Position numbers and translations under genes: made by a program. A stretch of 64,000 nt of DNA from Polynucleobacter sp. UK-FUSCHL-C3 (GTDB lineage Bacteria; Pseudomonadota; Gammaproteobacteria; Burkholderiales; Burkholderiaceae), in the NCBI RefSeq assembly GCF_040409815.1, contig NZ_CP099959.1:1839843-1903842 (forward strand), given 5' to 3'. Positions 40,159-46,006 of this stretch are shown here, in pieces (the stretch's first letter is position 1; each line of letters opens with the position of its first letter). The notes beneath the pieces are model-generated. The model was not told where the DNA came from. It searched no databases and was given only the letters and a program-made list of their open reading frames with translations.

Positions 40159-40968
40159 CTAAACGATTTTAATTACCAGATCCGGAAAGCCGTCTAACTT
40201 GCACCGGAGGATATCGCCTCGCACAACCGGTCCAACGTTCTCTGGCGTTCCTGAGTAAATAATATCGCCCGGGAATAGCTCATTGGCCTCTGATAATTTT
40301 GCAATTTGTTCTGCGACTGACCAAATCATCTGATTAAGGTTAGCCTTTTGCTTGATATCACCATTCACGGATAGAGAAATGTTGGCGCTTTTCTGATGGC
40401 CAATTTTTCCTACTGAAAAAAGGGGGCCGATCGGCGCTGAATGATCAAAAGATTTACCAATTTCCCACGGCTTTTTCTGATCACCCATAAAGCGCTGTAG
40501 GTCACGACGCGTCATGTCCAATCCCAATGCATAGCCAAATACGTGATCCAGGGCTTTTTCTGACGAAATATTTTACCGCCTGTTTTTATAGCAGCCACCA
40601 ACTCTACTTCGTAATGATAGTTTTTCGTCAAAGTAGGGTAGGGGTGTTCCACAATTTTATTTGGTGCTACATACTGAATTGCATCACTTGGCTTCTGGAA
40701 GAAAAAAGGCGGCTCCCGGGTTGGGTCAGAGCCCATCTCAATAGCATGTGTCGCATAATTTCGTCCGATGCAATAAATCCGTCTAACCGGAAATTGCTGA
40801 GCGCTATCAGCAATCGGAATATAAGTTTGGCTCACCGCGAAGGGCGTTTTGGGGGTTGCGGCCTCTGCTGTTGTTGCGGATGTAAATGTTGCAATAGATG
40901 CAGCGCCCAAGCCAAGTCTAAGAGCATTACGACGGCCTGAATGCGCAATACCTTTTTTTTGTTATCAT
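40159..40968 (-). pseudogene. Tat-exported fumarylacetoacetate hydrolase-family protein, broken by two frameshifts
   Basis: The ATG at 40968 (GAAGG upstream) opens MITKK, then a run of eight A (plus-strand T at 40953-40960) throws the frame. With seven A it would read on as SGRRNALRLGLGAAS, a twin-arginine signal peptide. The middle frame (40910-40575) encodes IYCIGRNYATHAIEMGSDP and FFFQKPSDAIQY, the FAH-domain signatures. At a four-A run (40571-40574) the frame slips back; five A would give [29 protein letters not shown]. The C-terminal part includes PGDIIYSGTPENVG. Both shifts cancel, so the span is exactly 270 codons. Either the gene is inactivated or the homopolymers contain sequencing errors. 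Confidence 0.85.
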
Positions 40969-41155
40969 TTTTTTCCTTCAGAAAATATGCTCTTAAAATA
41001 CATGATCAAAGAGATAGTAGATTAATCATTGCAATGCATGTCAAGACAATCATTTAATTGGTTAATTTATATACAAGTTTAGGCATGGGTTACAAAAAGA
41101 GCTTTAACTACATTCAATATACACAAATACCTATAGCCTTTCTGTTTAATCAAAT

Positions 41156-41203
41156 AAAAAACCACCCGAAGGTGGTTTATAGAATCTTGGTGGCCTAGGG
41201 CGG
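41156..41203 (-). repeat. tRNA-Phe 3'-end repeat A with terminator
   Basis: This is a 37-39-nt identical copy of the sequence downstream of the intact tRNA-Phe (45881-45920): hairpin AACCACC-CGAA-GGTGGTT, the ATAGAATCT spacer, then TGGTGGCC, the complement of the tRNA 3' end with CCA. Only about 16 nt of tRNA sequence remain (41188-41203, two mismatches) before similarity ends. It marks the outermost visible edge of the accessory region and sits just downstream of brnA, for which the hairpin can act as terminator. Confidence 0.8.
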
Positions 41204-41242
41204 TATTAGAGAGAGCCAAGGATGTTCGATCCGATCTCCAGA

Positions 41243-41461
41243 CTACTTCCAACCAAGATTTAGTTTCTTATGAGTGGCCGCACAATCTCTCAAATAGAGG
41301 TTGATTAGGCTTTGATAAGGAATGCCCACCTCTTGGGATACAGCCTTGAAGTAGCTCACTGAGTCCTCATCTAATCTAATGGTAATAGGCTTCTTGAGCA
41401 TAGAAGCATATGGATTTTTACGAGCTTTTGAGAAATCATATTCTTTGCGCATATTCATCAC
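41243..41461 (-). CDS. brnA: BrnA-family antitoxin (ribbon-helix-helix)
   Basis: BrnA neutralises the BrnT RNase toxin and represses the operon. The 72-residue protein has the family pattern: an N-terminal toxin-binding part (RKEYDFSKARKNPYASML) and a C-terminal RHH-like DNA-binding domain (KPITIRLDEDSVSYFKAVSQEVGIPYQSLINLYLRDCA). It overlaps brnT by 4 nt and follows it, the usual toxin-first order for this module. It belongs to the first cargo segment, between tRNA-Phe repeats A and B. Confidence 0.85.
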   Translation of the reverse strand: MMNMRKEYDFSKARKNPYASMLKKPITIRLDEDSVSYFKAVSQEVGIPYQSLINLYLRDCAATHKKLNLGWK

Positions 41462-41742
41462 CTTTTATAAGTTTTTGTCTCTTTGACGGTTGCCTTACGA
41501 GCCGAAATAACCCGAATGACATTACCCTCACTTCGATAACAATGACAAACCAAAATTACACGAAGAGAATGGCTTACCCCGAGCAAAATAAATCTGTCTT
41601 CATCTTCCGAATGATCAGGATCAGAAATTAACTTGGCGCTTTCATCATAAAACACGGATTTCGCCTCTTCAAACGAAATGCCGTGTTTTTTCAAATTGGC
41701 CGAAGCTTTTTTGGGCTCCCATTCAAATCGCAGTGAACTCAT
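41458..41742 (-). CDS. brnT: BrnT-family toxin (RelE-like ribonuclease fold)
   Basis: BrnT is a small RNase toxin inhibited by BrnA. The 94-residue protein begins LRFEWEPKKASANLKKHGISFEEAKSVFYD, the diagnostic BrnT start, and continues SEDEDRFILLGVSHSLRVILVCHCYRSEGNVIRVISARKATVKET, with the SAR-x-AT-x-x-E end. All main family positions are present, so it looks intact. There is no ribosome binding site before the ATG; the putative promoter places the transcription start at or next to the start codon. Confidence 0.88.
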   Translation of the reverse strand: MSSLRFEWEPKKASANLKKHGISFEEAKSVFYDESAKLISDPDHSEDEDRFILLGVSHSLRVILVCHCYRSEGNVIRVISARKATVKETKTYKR

Positions 41743-41777
41743 ATGTACATTGTATGTATATTAATTGAAAGAAGCAA
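41743..41777 (-). promoter_or_regulatory. brnTA promoter and probable BrnA operator
   Basis: On the minus strand, TTGCTT (41777-41772) and TACAAT (41754-41749) are separated by exactly 17 nt and end 6 nt before the brnT ATG, predicting a leaderless mRNA. The -10 box overlaps the palindrome TACATTGTA and repeated TATGTA units (41742-41760), a plausible BrnA binding site for autoregulation. Confidence 0.55.
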
Positions 41778-41796
41778 GCCTGCCAGACCAAAAGAA

Positions 41797-41877
41797 AATG
41801 CCCCGCATGAGCAGGGCATTATTTGAATTTGGTGGCCCGGGGCGGAATCGAACCACCGACAAAAGGATTTTCAATCC
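41797..41877 (-). repeat. tRNA-Phe 3'-half repeat B with terminator
   Basis: From 41830 to 41877, 47 of 48 positions match the 3' half of tRNA-Phe, including CCA, acceptor strand, T arm, variable loop and the anticodon loop TTGAAAA; similarity fades in the D-arm region. It is followed (on the minus strand) by a different hairpin, AATGCCC...GGGCATT (41797-41820), with a T-rich tail. It cannot fold as a whole tRNA. It separates the brnTA segment from the glycosyltransferase-like gene, and the hairpin-plus-spacer matches repeat D. Confidence 0.85.
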
Positions 41878-41985
41878 GTTCAGCTATAACGATTTTGCTT
41901 TTCAAGCATCTGGTTCTCCCACCATGTAAAATTTGCTCACAAAATCAACTTGTTCTTTGTATGGGGTTGATTTGGAAGAAGCATT

Positions 41986-42024
41986 TGACCGACACGAGGC
42001 GTGCGATAGTTAATGTGTCGGTCA
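41986..42024. repeat. 10-bp perfect inverted repeat in the 390-nt gene-free gap
   Basis: TGACCGACAC (41986-41995) and GTGTCGGTCA (42015-42024) are perfect reverse complements with a 19-nt spacer. They could form a strong hairpin or be ends or arm sites of a small mobile element. No T-run follows, so it does not look like a terminator. The rest of the gap 41743-42132 holds the brnTA promoter and repeat B; I see no gene in it. Confidence 0.55.
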
Positions 42025-42132
42025 TGAAGCTTGACTAGCGCAGGGATGGAACATCCTTGGAGTCCTCGCCACCACTACATGAAATTTATTTTAAATTACA
42101 CGTAAAATATATTAATACCTATTTTAATAAAT

Positions 42133-42987
42133 ATGATTGCCATGAAATTTCATCTCATGCATTGCGTACCACACCCAAGAATGCATGGGCTCTATGGTTA
42201 TAGAGAAGTAATTCAATCAATTGAGTGGGGTCTTAAAGAGTTGGGGCAATCCGTTACCTATGCCCTTAATAATTTTGACCCAGAATCGATTAATATTATT
42301 TTTGGCGCCCAAGTACTGCCGATTGGGGTTTTAGAAAAATTGCCCGGAAATACGATTATTTATAACTTAGAACAGATACGTGGCTCGTCTAAAGACCAAA
42401 TTCGTCCTGAGGTTCATTTTTATTCCAATAAGTTCCAAGTATGGGAGTACAGCCCATCCAACCTTCTGGCCTGGGAATTGATGGGCGCAAAAAATGTTCA
42501 AGTGGTACCTGTGGCTTATGCGCCAACACTTACAAGAATACCGAAACCGCATACACAAGATATAGATGTATTGATTTATGGATTAACTGGTAAAAAAAGA
42601 TTAGAGATATTTCACCAACTTTCAAACGCAGGCATCAGCACAATATTTGCAAGTGGTTTTTATGGCGAGGCTAGAGATCAGTTGATTGCCAGATCAAAAG
42701 TTGTATTAAATATTAATTTATATGATTTTACTCGAATCTTTGAAATTGTTAGAGTGTCGTATTTACTCGCAAATAAAAAAGCTGTGATTGCAACCATTGA
42801 TCCAAATACCTATATAGAGCCTGAGTTTTTGGAGGCGGCTAAATTTATATCTCCAGATAAGGTTGTTGAAATATGTATTCACTTTTTAGAATCTGATATG
42901 GAAAGGAATGTATTGGAGCAAAAGGGTTTTAATACTTTTGCCCAGCGTGACATAAGGGTTATATTAAAAGCCGCATTGGGTATCTAG
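42133..42987 (+). CDS. Glycosyltransferase-like protein
   Basis: The 284-residue protein resembles small GT-B-type glycosyltransferases found with surface polysaccharide genes. Visible features are GYREVIQSIEWGLKELGQSVTYALN near the N terminus, NTIIYNLEQI, VWEYSPSN, VQVVPVAYAPTL, the linker IDVLIYGLTGKKRLEIFHQL, and a C-terminal block SKVVLNINLYDFTRIFEIVRVSYLLANKKAVIA in which the FEIVRVSYLL segment carries the Glu expected at the nucleotide-sugar site. No membrane segment is evident. The assignment is from pattern resemblance and is moderate. It is the only gene in its segment, isolated from any polysaccharide operon, and is AT-richer than the flanking core. Confidence 0.6.
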   Translation: MIAMKFHLMHCVPHPRMHGLYGYREVIQSIEWGLKELGQSVTYALNNFDPESINIIFGAQVLPIGVLEKLPGNTIIYNLEQIRGSSKDQIRPEVHFYSNKFQVWEYSPSNLLAWELMGAKNVQVVPVAYAPTLTRIPKPHTQDIDVLIYGLTGKKRLEIFHQLSNAGISTIFASGFYGEARDQLIARSKVVLNINLYDFTRIFEIVRVSYLLANKKAVIATIDPNTYIEPEFLEAAKFISPDKVVEICIHFLESDMERNVLEQKGFNTFAQRDIRVILKAALGI

Positions 42988-43017
42988 CCCATGCGGACAG
43001 TTATAGCAAGCAATAAA

Positions 43018-43074
43018 AATAGCCCAACAAGTGGGCTATTAAGAATCTTGGTGGCCCGGGGCGGAATCGAACCA
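43018..43074 (-). repeat. tRNA-Phe 3'-end repeat C with terminator
   Basis: From 43049 to 43074, 26 positions are identical to the tRNA-Phe 3' end (CCA, acceptor strand and most of the T arm). The spacer AAGAATCT resembles those of repeats A and E. The hairpin is a third type, AATAGCCCA...TGGGCTATT (43018-43040), with an A/T-rich tail suited to termination on both strands, so it can also end the glycosyltransferase-like gene. The gap 42988-43347 otherwise contains a 17-nt palindrome (43107-43123) and no gene that I can see. Confidence 0.82.
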
Positions 43075-43106
43075 GGGCCTTAGGATGCCTGACTCTATTC
43101 CTAGAC

Positions 43107-43123
43107 TGTCGTTTTAAACGACA
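43107..43123. repeat. Perfect 17-nt palindrome
   Basis: TGTCGTTT-T-AAACGACA is an 8-bp perfect inverted repeat with a 1-nt centre, 33 nt from repeat C. Its symmetry suggests a dimeric protein-binding site or an arm site of a recombination region. No gene start lies near it. Confidence 0.4.
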
Positions 43124-43347
43124 TGGCATGAAGGGATAACAAAACCCCTACTTCTGCGGCAATAATTACCGGTTTAAGTAGCCTGTATTGCCAGGACAAA
43201 ACAGCACAGTATTAAAAATAGCCATAAAGAATCGGTATTTGACATAAGCACCCCTTTAAAAGATTTACTTACTTATAGCTATGCATAAACTATGCCACAT
43301 TAATTGGCACAGATGAAACCCGCATAAACACAAATGTTTTTTAAAGG

Positions 43348-44106
43348 TTATTTCCGTAAGGGTTGCCCAATCAGTTTTTTCTTCTTAAACGTTGCTTCAG
43401 TAATCGGCATATGGGTAACAACACAACACACGTCATCCAAGTGTTTGTAGGCAGATACCTTGACCTCAAACCATCTTTTATCTCCATTGCTGTGACAAGG
43501 ATATTTTGAAGTAAACGTTTTCGAATGTTCCGCAATAACTGCACGAATAAAACTGGCCACTTTATTCGCTTCTTCAGAGCCCAGTCCCATTGCTTTCTCA
43601 CAAACAGCAAGATAATTGACGCCCTCGCATCCTAGGCTTCCTCCCTTTAACTTTGGATATAGCATGGCAGCAGATCGCCATGCACTATTAACCAAAATAA
43701 TGATGCCCTCTGTATTTAATACAGCCGTCAGAGGCGATACAAAGTTCAAAGCAGCTTGTGCCAAACCTTCTATTTTTCGTCGTTCATAGGCCTCTACTTT
43801 TGCCATATTTTTCTGACTATCAATCGCTACAGGAATACTCGCTTTTTCAGTGATAGTCGTAGAGTAAATAAACGCCGCGTCTAAGTTAAGCCAGCCGATT
43901 AAAGCCTTCAGTCTTGCTGTCTCTGGCATGGATTGGCCATTGATCCATTTTCTCGCCGATTCACGGCTAATTGGATTTGACTGAAAATTACGAAGATTAA
44001 ATTCAATCGCTAATTTACTGGCCGTAGGTATTTCCCCAAACCGATTGATCAGTCCAGCTCTAAAAGCTAAATGGAAACGCTCGATCACGAATTGGTTGAT
44101 AGTCAA
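43348..44106 (-). CDS. HTH-PAS regulatory protein
   Basis: The 252-residue protein combines an N-terminal lambda-repressor-like helix-turn-helix region (about residues 25-76; the NPISRESARKWINGQSMPETARLKALIGWL stretch resembles phage-type repressors) with a C-terminal PAS domain (about 110-238: ALNFVSPLTAVLNTEGIIILVNSAWR, then GVNYLAVCEKAMG, KYPCHSNGDKRWFEVKVSAY). PAS domains sense ligands, light or redox; the cofactor cannot be told. The start is a TTG preceded by AGGGGG at short spacing. It is divergent from the 58-codon ORF and the hibernation-factor-like gene, with an inverted repeat between them, so I infer it regulates them. Confidence 0.7.
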   Translation of the reverse strand: MTINQFVIERFHLAFRAGLINRFGEIPTASKLAIEFNLRNFQSNPISRESARKWINGQSMPETARLKALIGWLNLDAAFIYSTTITEKASIPVAIDSQKNMAKVEAYERRKIEGLAQAALNFVSPLTAVLNTEGIIILVNSAWRSAAMLYPKLKGGSLGCEGVNYLAVCEKAMGLGSEEANKVASFIRAVIAEHSKTFTSKYPCHSNGDKRWFEVKVSAYKHLDDVCCVVTHMPITEATFKKKKLIGQPLRK

Positions 44107-44178
44107 ATCCCCCTAGAGTGCTCTCTTGTCCATCTAACATCATGTACCTTTTACACCCATAAGTCAGATTTATTACAT

Positions 44179-44199
44179 TTGCCAACTTGAACTTGGCAA
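44179..44199. promoter_or_regulatory. Candidate operator between the HTH-PAS gene and the hibernation-factor-like operon
   Basis: TTGCCAA (44179-44185) and TTGGCAA (44193-44199) are perfect 7-bp inverted arms around a 7-nt spacer, the geometry of a dimeric HTH repressor site. The site is in the middle of the 153-nt divergent gap. A second smaller palindrome, TTATTC-A-GAATAA, lies at 44222-44234, just before the start region of the 58-codon ORF. Confidence 0.5.
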
Positions 44200-44259
44200 G
44201 TGACACGCTATTCGGCTTATCTTATTCAGAATAATCATTGATAAAACAAGAGGATCTAG

Positions 44260-44436
44260 ATGGCCGAACTGACATATGTTGATGCTGTACAAAAACTAGA
44301 GGCAGGTGACTCATTCACCCTACAAGATATGAAGAACTTATCTTATGCAGATCTGGATAAGCTATTTGAAGAACTTAAGTATTGGAAGGTCTACGGCAAT
44401 ATCAACACAAAAATTAATGCAATAAAGCGAGGGTGA
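44260..44436 (+). CDS. Small ORF coupled to the hibernation-factor-like gene (58 residues)
   Basis: The ATG at 44260 follows an AGAGG site and encodes 58 residues beginning MAELTYVDAVQKLEAGDSFT and ending in INAIKRG. It is predicted to be mostly helical, with no signal peptide or membrane segment. The TGA overlaps the GTG start of the next gene (44433), a strong sign that both are translated as a coupled pair. I do not recognise a family. It might be a small DNA- or protein-binding partner of the next product; that is inference. Confidence 0.6.
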   Translation: MAELTYVDAVQKLEAGDSFTLQDMKNLSYADLDKLFEELKYWKVYGNINTKINAIKRG

Positions 44437-44819
44437 GGGTCATACAAGAAAATAAAACTTACCTTGCTATCGATTTTAAGGTCCCAGTGCGGCTTGATGG
44501 TTCGCCTGATAAAGCGAGGAATCTTTCGTCTATAGGCATTAAGTATGAGGGTAATTCTTTTGCTAAATTACCTATAGTCAAAGCCTATATCGATAACCGC
44601 TTACAAAAAATTCGTAATCAATTCGATGAATCTACTATGGCTACTGTTTTTTTATTCATCGATATTACAGTTGAAAAAGCCCTAAGAAATACTGTTGAGA
44701 TTACTATTCACCTTAAAGATAAGCAGCTTTACTCTGAGGATGAGGGCGAAGATCTTTATTCCACCATCAACTCTGTAATTGAAAAAATATGGAAAATACT
44801 TAGCCACCTACCAAATTAA
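44433..44819 (+). CDS. Ribosome hibernation factor-like protein (divergent S30AE/HPF fold)
   Basis: HPF/RaiA proteins bind the 30S decoding centre and silence ribosomes under stress. The 128-residue product is not a close match, but residues 48-125 follow the S30AE pattern element by element: a helix (IVKAYIDNRLQKIRNQF) like the ALRDYVxxKLxxLxxHF helix, beta strands (ATVFLFIDITVE, NTVEITIHLKDKQLYSEDE) and a last helix EDLYSTINSVIEKIWKIL that parallels the EDMYAAIDxxVDKLxxQL of HPF. The first 45 residues replace the first beta strand region and are unfamiliar. The GTG start overlaps the upstream stop. The end overlaps the convergent small gene by 12 nt. Confidence 0.55.
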   Translation: MRVIQENKTYLAIDFKVPVRLDGSPDKARNLSSIGIKYEGNSFAKLPIVKAYIDNRLQKIRNQFDESTMATVFLFIDITVEKALRNTVEITIHLKDKQLYSEDEGEDLYSTINSVIEKIWKILSHLPN

Positions 44820-45029
44820 TTTAAATGAGCCGCTTGGTTGATAGTTGATGGACTTTTCGTAGTCCTTAAGACTTAGTTTTGGCTTAAGCTTAGCTACTAA
44901 TAGGGTGTTTGCCTCATTCCAGCCTGTAATTAATTTTTCCATGGCTTTGGCTCTATTAGCAAGTCTTCGGTTTTTGATCGTGAGCTCTGCTATATGCTGT
45001 TCTTTAGATTCATATCTTTTATCCATCAT
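44808..45029 (-). CDS. Small basic coiled-coil protein of unknown function (73 residues)
   Basis: I do not recognise the family. The start ATGATG follows a GGGAG site 4-7 nt upstream. The protein is rich in Lys and Glu with a predicted amphipathic helix (EQHIAELTIKNRRLANRAKAMEKLITGW) and a short tail. There is no signal peptide. It converges with the hibernation-factor-like gene, overlapping its last 12 nt. The 302-nt gap upstream (45030-45331) holds repeat D and otherwise AT-rich sequence without a visible gene. Confidence 0.55.
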   Translation of the reverse strand: MMDKRYESKEQHIAELTIKNRRLANRAKAMEKLITGWNEANTLLVAKLKPKLSLKDYEKSINYQPSGSFKLIW

Positions 45030-45242
45030 CAGACTCCCAGCGCTTTGTAGAAGTTCAGTCTATTCCTCTTATAGTCAAAATAATTCTTTTTCAGGCGGAA
45101 ATATAGAAACTAGTATTAAAAAGCAACACTTAAGTGATTGAGGGATGACAAATTTCCTGTCACAAAACTGTCCTTTTAAAGTACGTTTCTTGATGGGGAT
45201 ATCCGAGACTAATGGCGCTGAACCCAGCCAAACCCAAAAGAA

Positions 45243-45297
45243 AATGCCCCGCAGAAGCAGGGCATTATTTGAGTTTGGTGGCCTGGGGCGGAATCGA
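45243..45297 (-). repeat. tRNA-Phe 3'-end repeat D with terminator
   Basis: From 45276 to 45297, 21 of 22 positions match the tRNA-Phe 3' end; similarity then stops. The adjoining hairpin AATGCCC...GGGCATT (45243-45266) and the CCAAAAGAAAATGCCCC and ATTATTTGA-TTTGGTGGCC surroundings are nearly identical to repeat B, so B and D are a pair just as A and the intact tRNA locus are. It sits at the 3' side of the secreted-protein gene and can terminate it. Confidence 0.82.
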
Positions 45298-45331
45298 CCG
45301 GGGCTGAGGACGATTGATCCTAATTGTCCTT

Positions 45332-45829
45332 TTACCCACCTTCTTGTTTAGTACTTACTAAATTGAGTTTAATTTGAGCATCGCTACCTTTTTTACTAAA
45401 AATTGCTGCGCCAAACGGTATAAACATATTAAGGACTGAATTTCCAACATCCGTTACCACATCAAAAGTATAAATTTTTCCTAACTCAAAATCATATTTC
45501 TCTGTAAAAGTTCCTGTATCAGTATGAGTGTTTAGGGTAATTTCATGTTTACCTGGAGTAATTTGGAAAGAGCATATATCAGAGGCAATCTGAGACTTAC
45601 ACACAGGATTTTGATCAACTAAGATCGTCGTGCCCCCGAGGGCGATTGAATTAGCAAACGCAGAAAATTCTATGTTTACCCTAACCAACTTTGAAGGATT
45701 GACTGAGCTTTCAACAGAGCTGTTCGTTTCTAATGGGGAGGAAGTAGTATTTTGTTGAGCCCATGCTAATGGCATAAACCCAAAAGCCAATGTTGATATA
45801 AGTGCCCAATATGTCTTTTTTATTGTCAT
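45332..45829 (-). CDS. Secreted protein of unknown function with a PEGA-like beta domain
   Basis: The 165-residue protein has a typical signal peptide (about residues 1-24, ending AFGFMPLAWA-QQ), a Ser/Thr/Asn-rich linker (to about residue 48) and a beta-rich domain in which ITPGKHEITLNTHTDTGTFTEKYDFELGKIYTFDVV resembles PEGA-type surface domains. Two cysteines (in NPVCKSQIASDICSF) could form a disulfide. A hydrophobic patch near residues 130-145 (VLNMFIPFGAAIF) is also visible. The start has an AAGGAAA site. It is the only gene between repeat D and the tRNA. Function unknown. Confidence 0.65.
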   Translation of the reverse strand: MTIKKTYWALISTLAFGFMPLAWAQQNTTSSPLETNSSVESSVNPSKLVRVNIEFSAFANSIALGGTTILVDQNPVCKSQIASDICSFQITPGKHEITLNTHTDTGTFTEKYDFELGKIYTFDVVTDVGNSVLNMFIPFGAAIFSKKGSDAQIKLNLVSTKQEGG

Positions 45830-45880
45830 AAATATTTCCTTGACTAATCGCTTTATGATATCGAGCCAATAATAATGGAA

Positions 45881-45900
45881 AAACCACCCGAAGGTGGTTT
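45881..45900 (-). terminator. Terminator of the tRNA-Phe gene
   Basis: AAACCACC (45881-45888) and GGTGGTTT (45893-45900) form an 8-bp stem with a TTCG loop on the minus strand, followed by a T-rich tail. It begins about 10 nt after the tRNA 3' end. The same hairpin occurs at 41159-41178 with the same spacer, and at 38272-38293 without tRNA sequence. Confidence 0.85.
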
Positions 45901-45909
45901 ATAGAATCT

Positions 45910-45985
45910 TGGTGGCCCGGGGCGGAATCGAACCACCGACACAAGGATTTTCAATCCTCTGCTCTACCGACTGAGCTACCAGGCC
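45910..45985 (-). tRNA. tRNA-Phe (anticodon GAA)
   Basis: The 76-nt minus-strand gene folds as a complete cloverleaf with encoded CCA. The acceptor stem GGCCTGG pairs with CCGGGCC (one G-U), the anticodon loop is TTGAAAA with GAA at its centre, and the T arm contains GGTTCGATTCC. A terminator follows. Its 3' portion is repeated four times to the left (41188, 41830, 43049, 45276), so it is the probable attachment site of the accessory region. Confidence 0.97.
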
Positions 45986-46006
45986 AAGACTTGCGATTAT
46001 AGAGCA

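Noticed and set aside
41830..41886. Second functional tRNA-Phe gene
   Set aside because: Only the 3' half matches; the D arm and 5' acceptor strand are missing, so no cloverleaf can form.
41823..42038. Plus-strand open frame reading through tRNA repeat B (starting with ...ARGGIEPPT)
   Set aside because: The RGGIEPPT motif is the well-known translation of tRNA T-arm sequence on the wrong strand; there is no ribosome binding site and the frame only exists because of the tRNA remnant.
42039..42132. Additional tRNA-like fragment around the CGCCACCAC sequence near 42068
   Set aside because: A few bases resemble a CCA end, but no T-arm consensus or pairing acceptor strand could be found.
45145..45351. 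Plus-strand open frame across repeat D
   Set aside because: Same type of artefact: it crosses a terminator hairpin and a tRNA 3' remnant and has no homology-like features.
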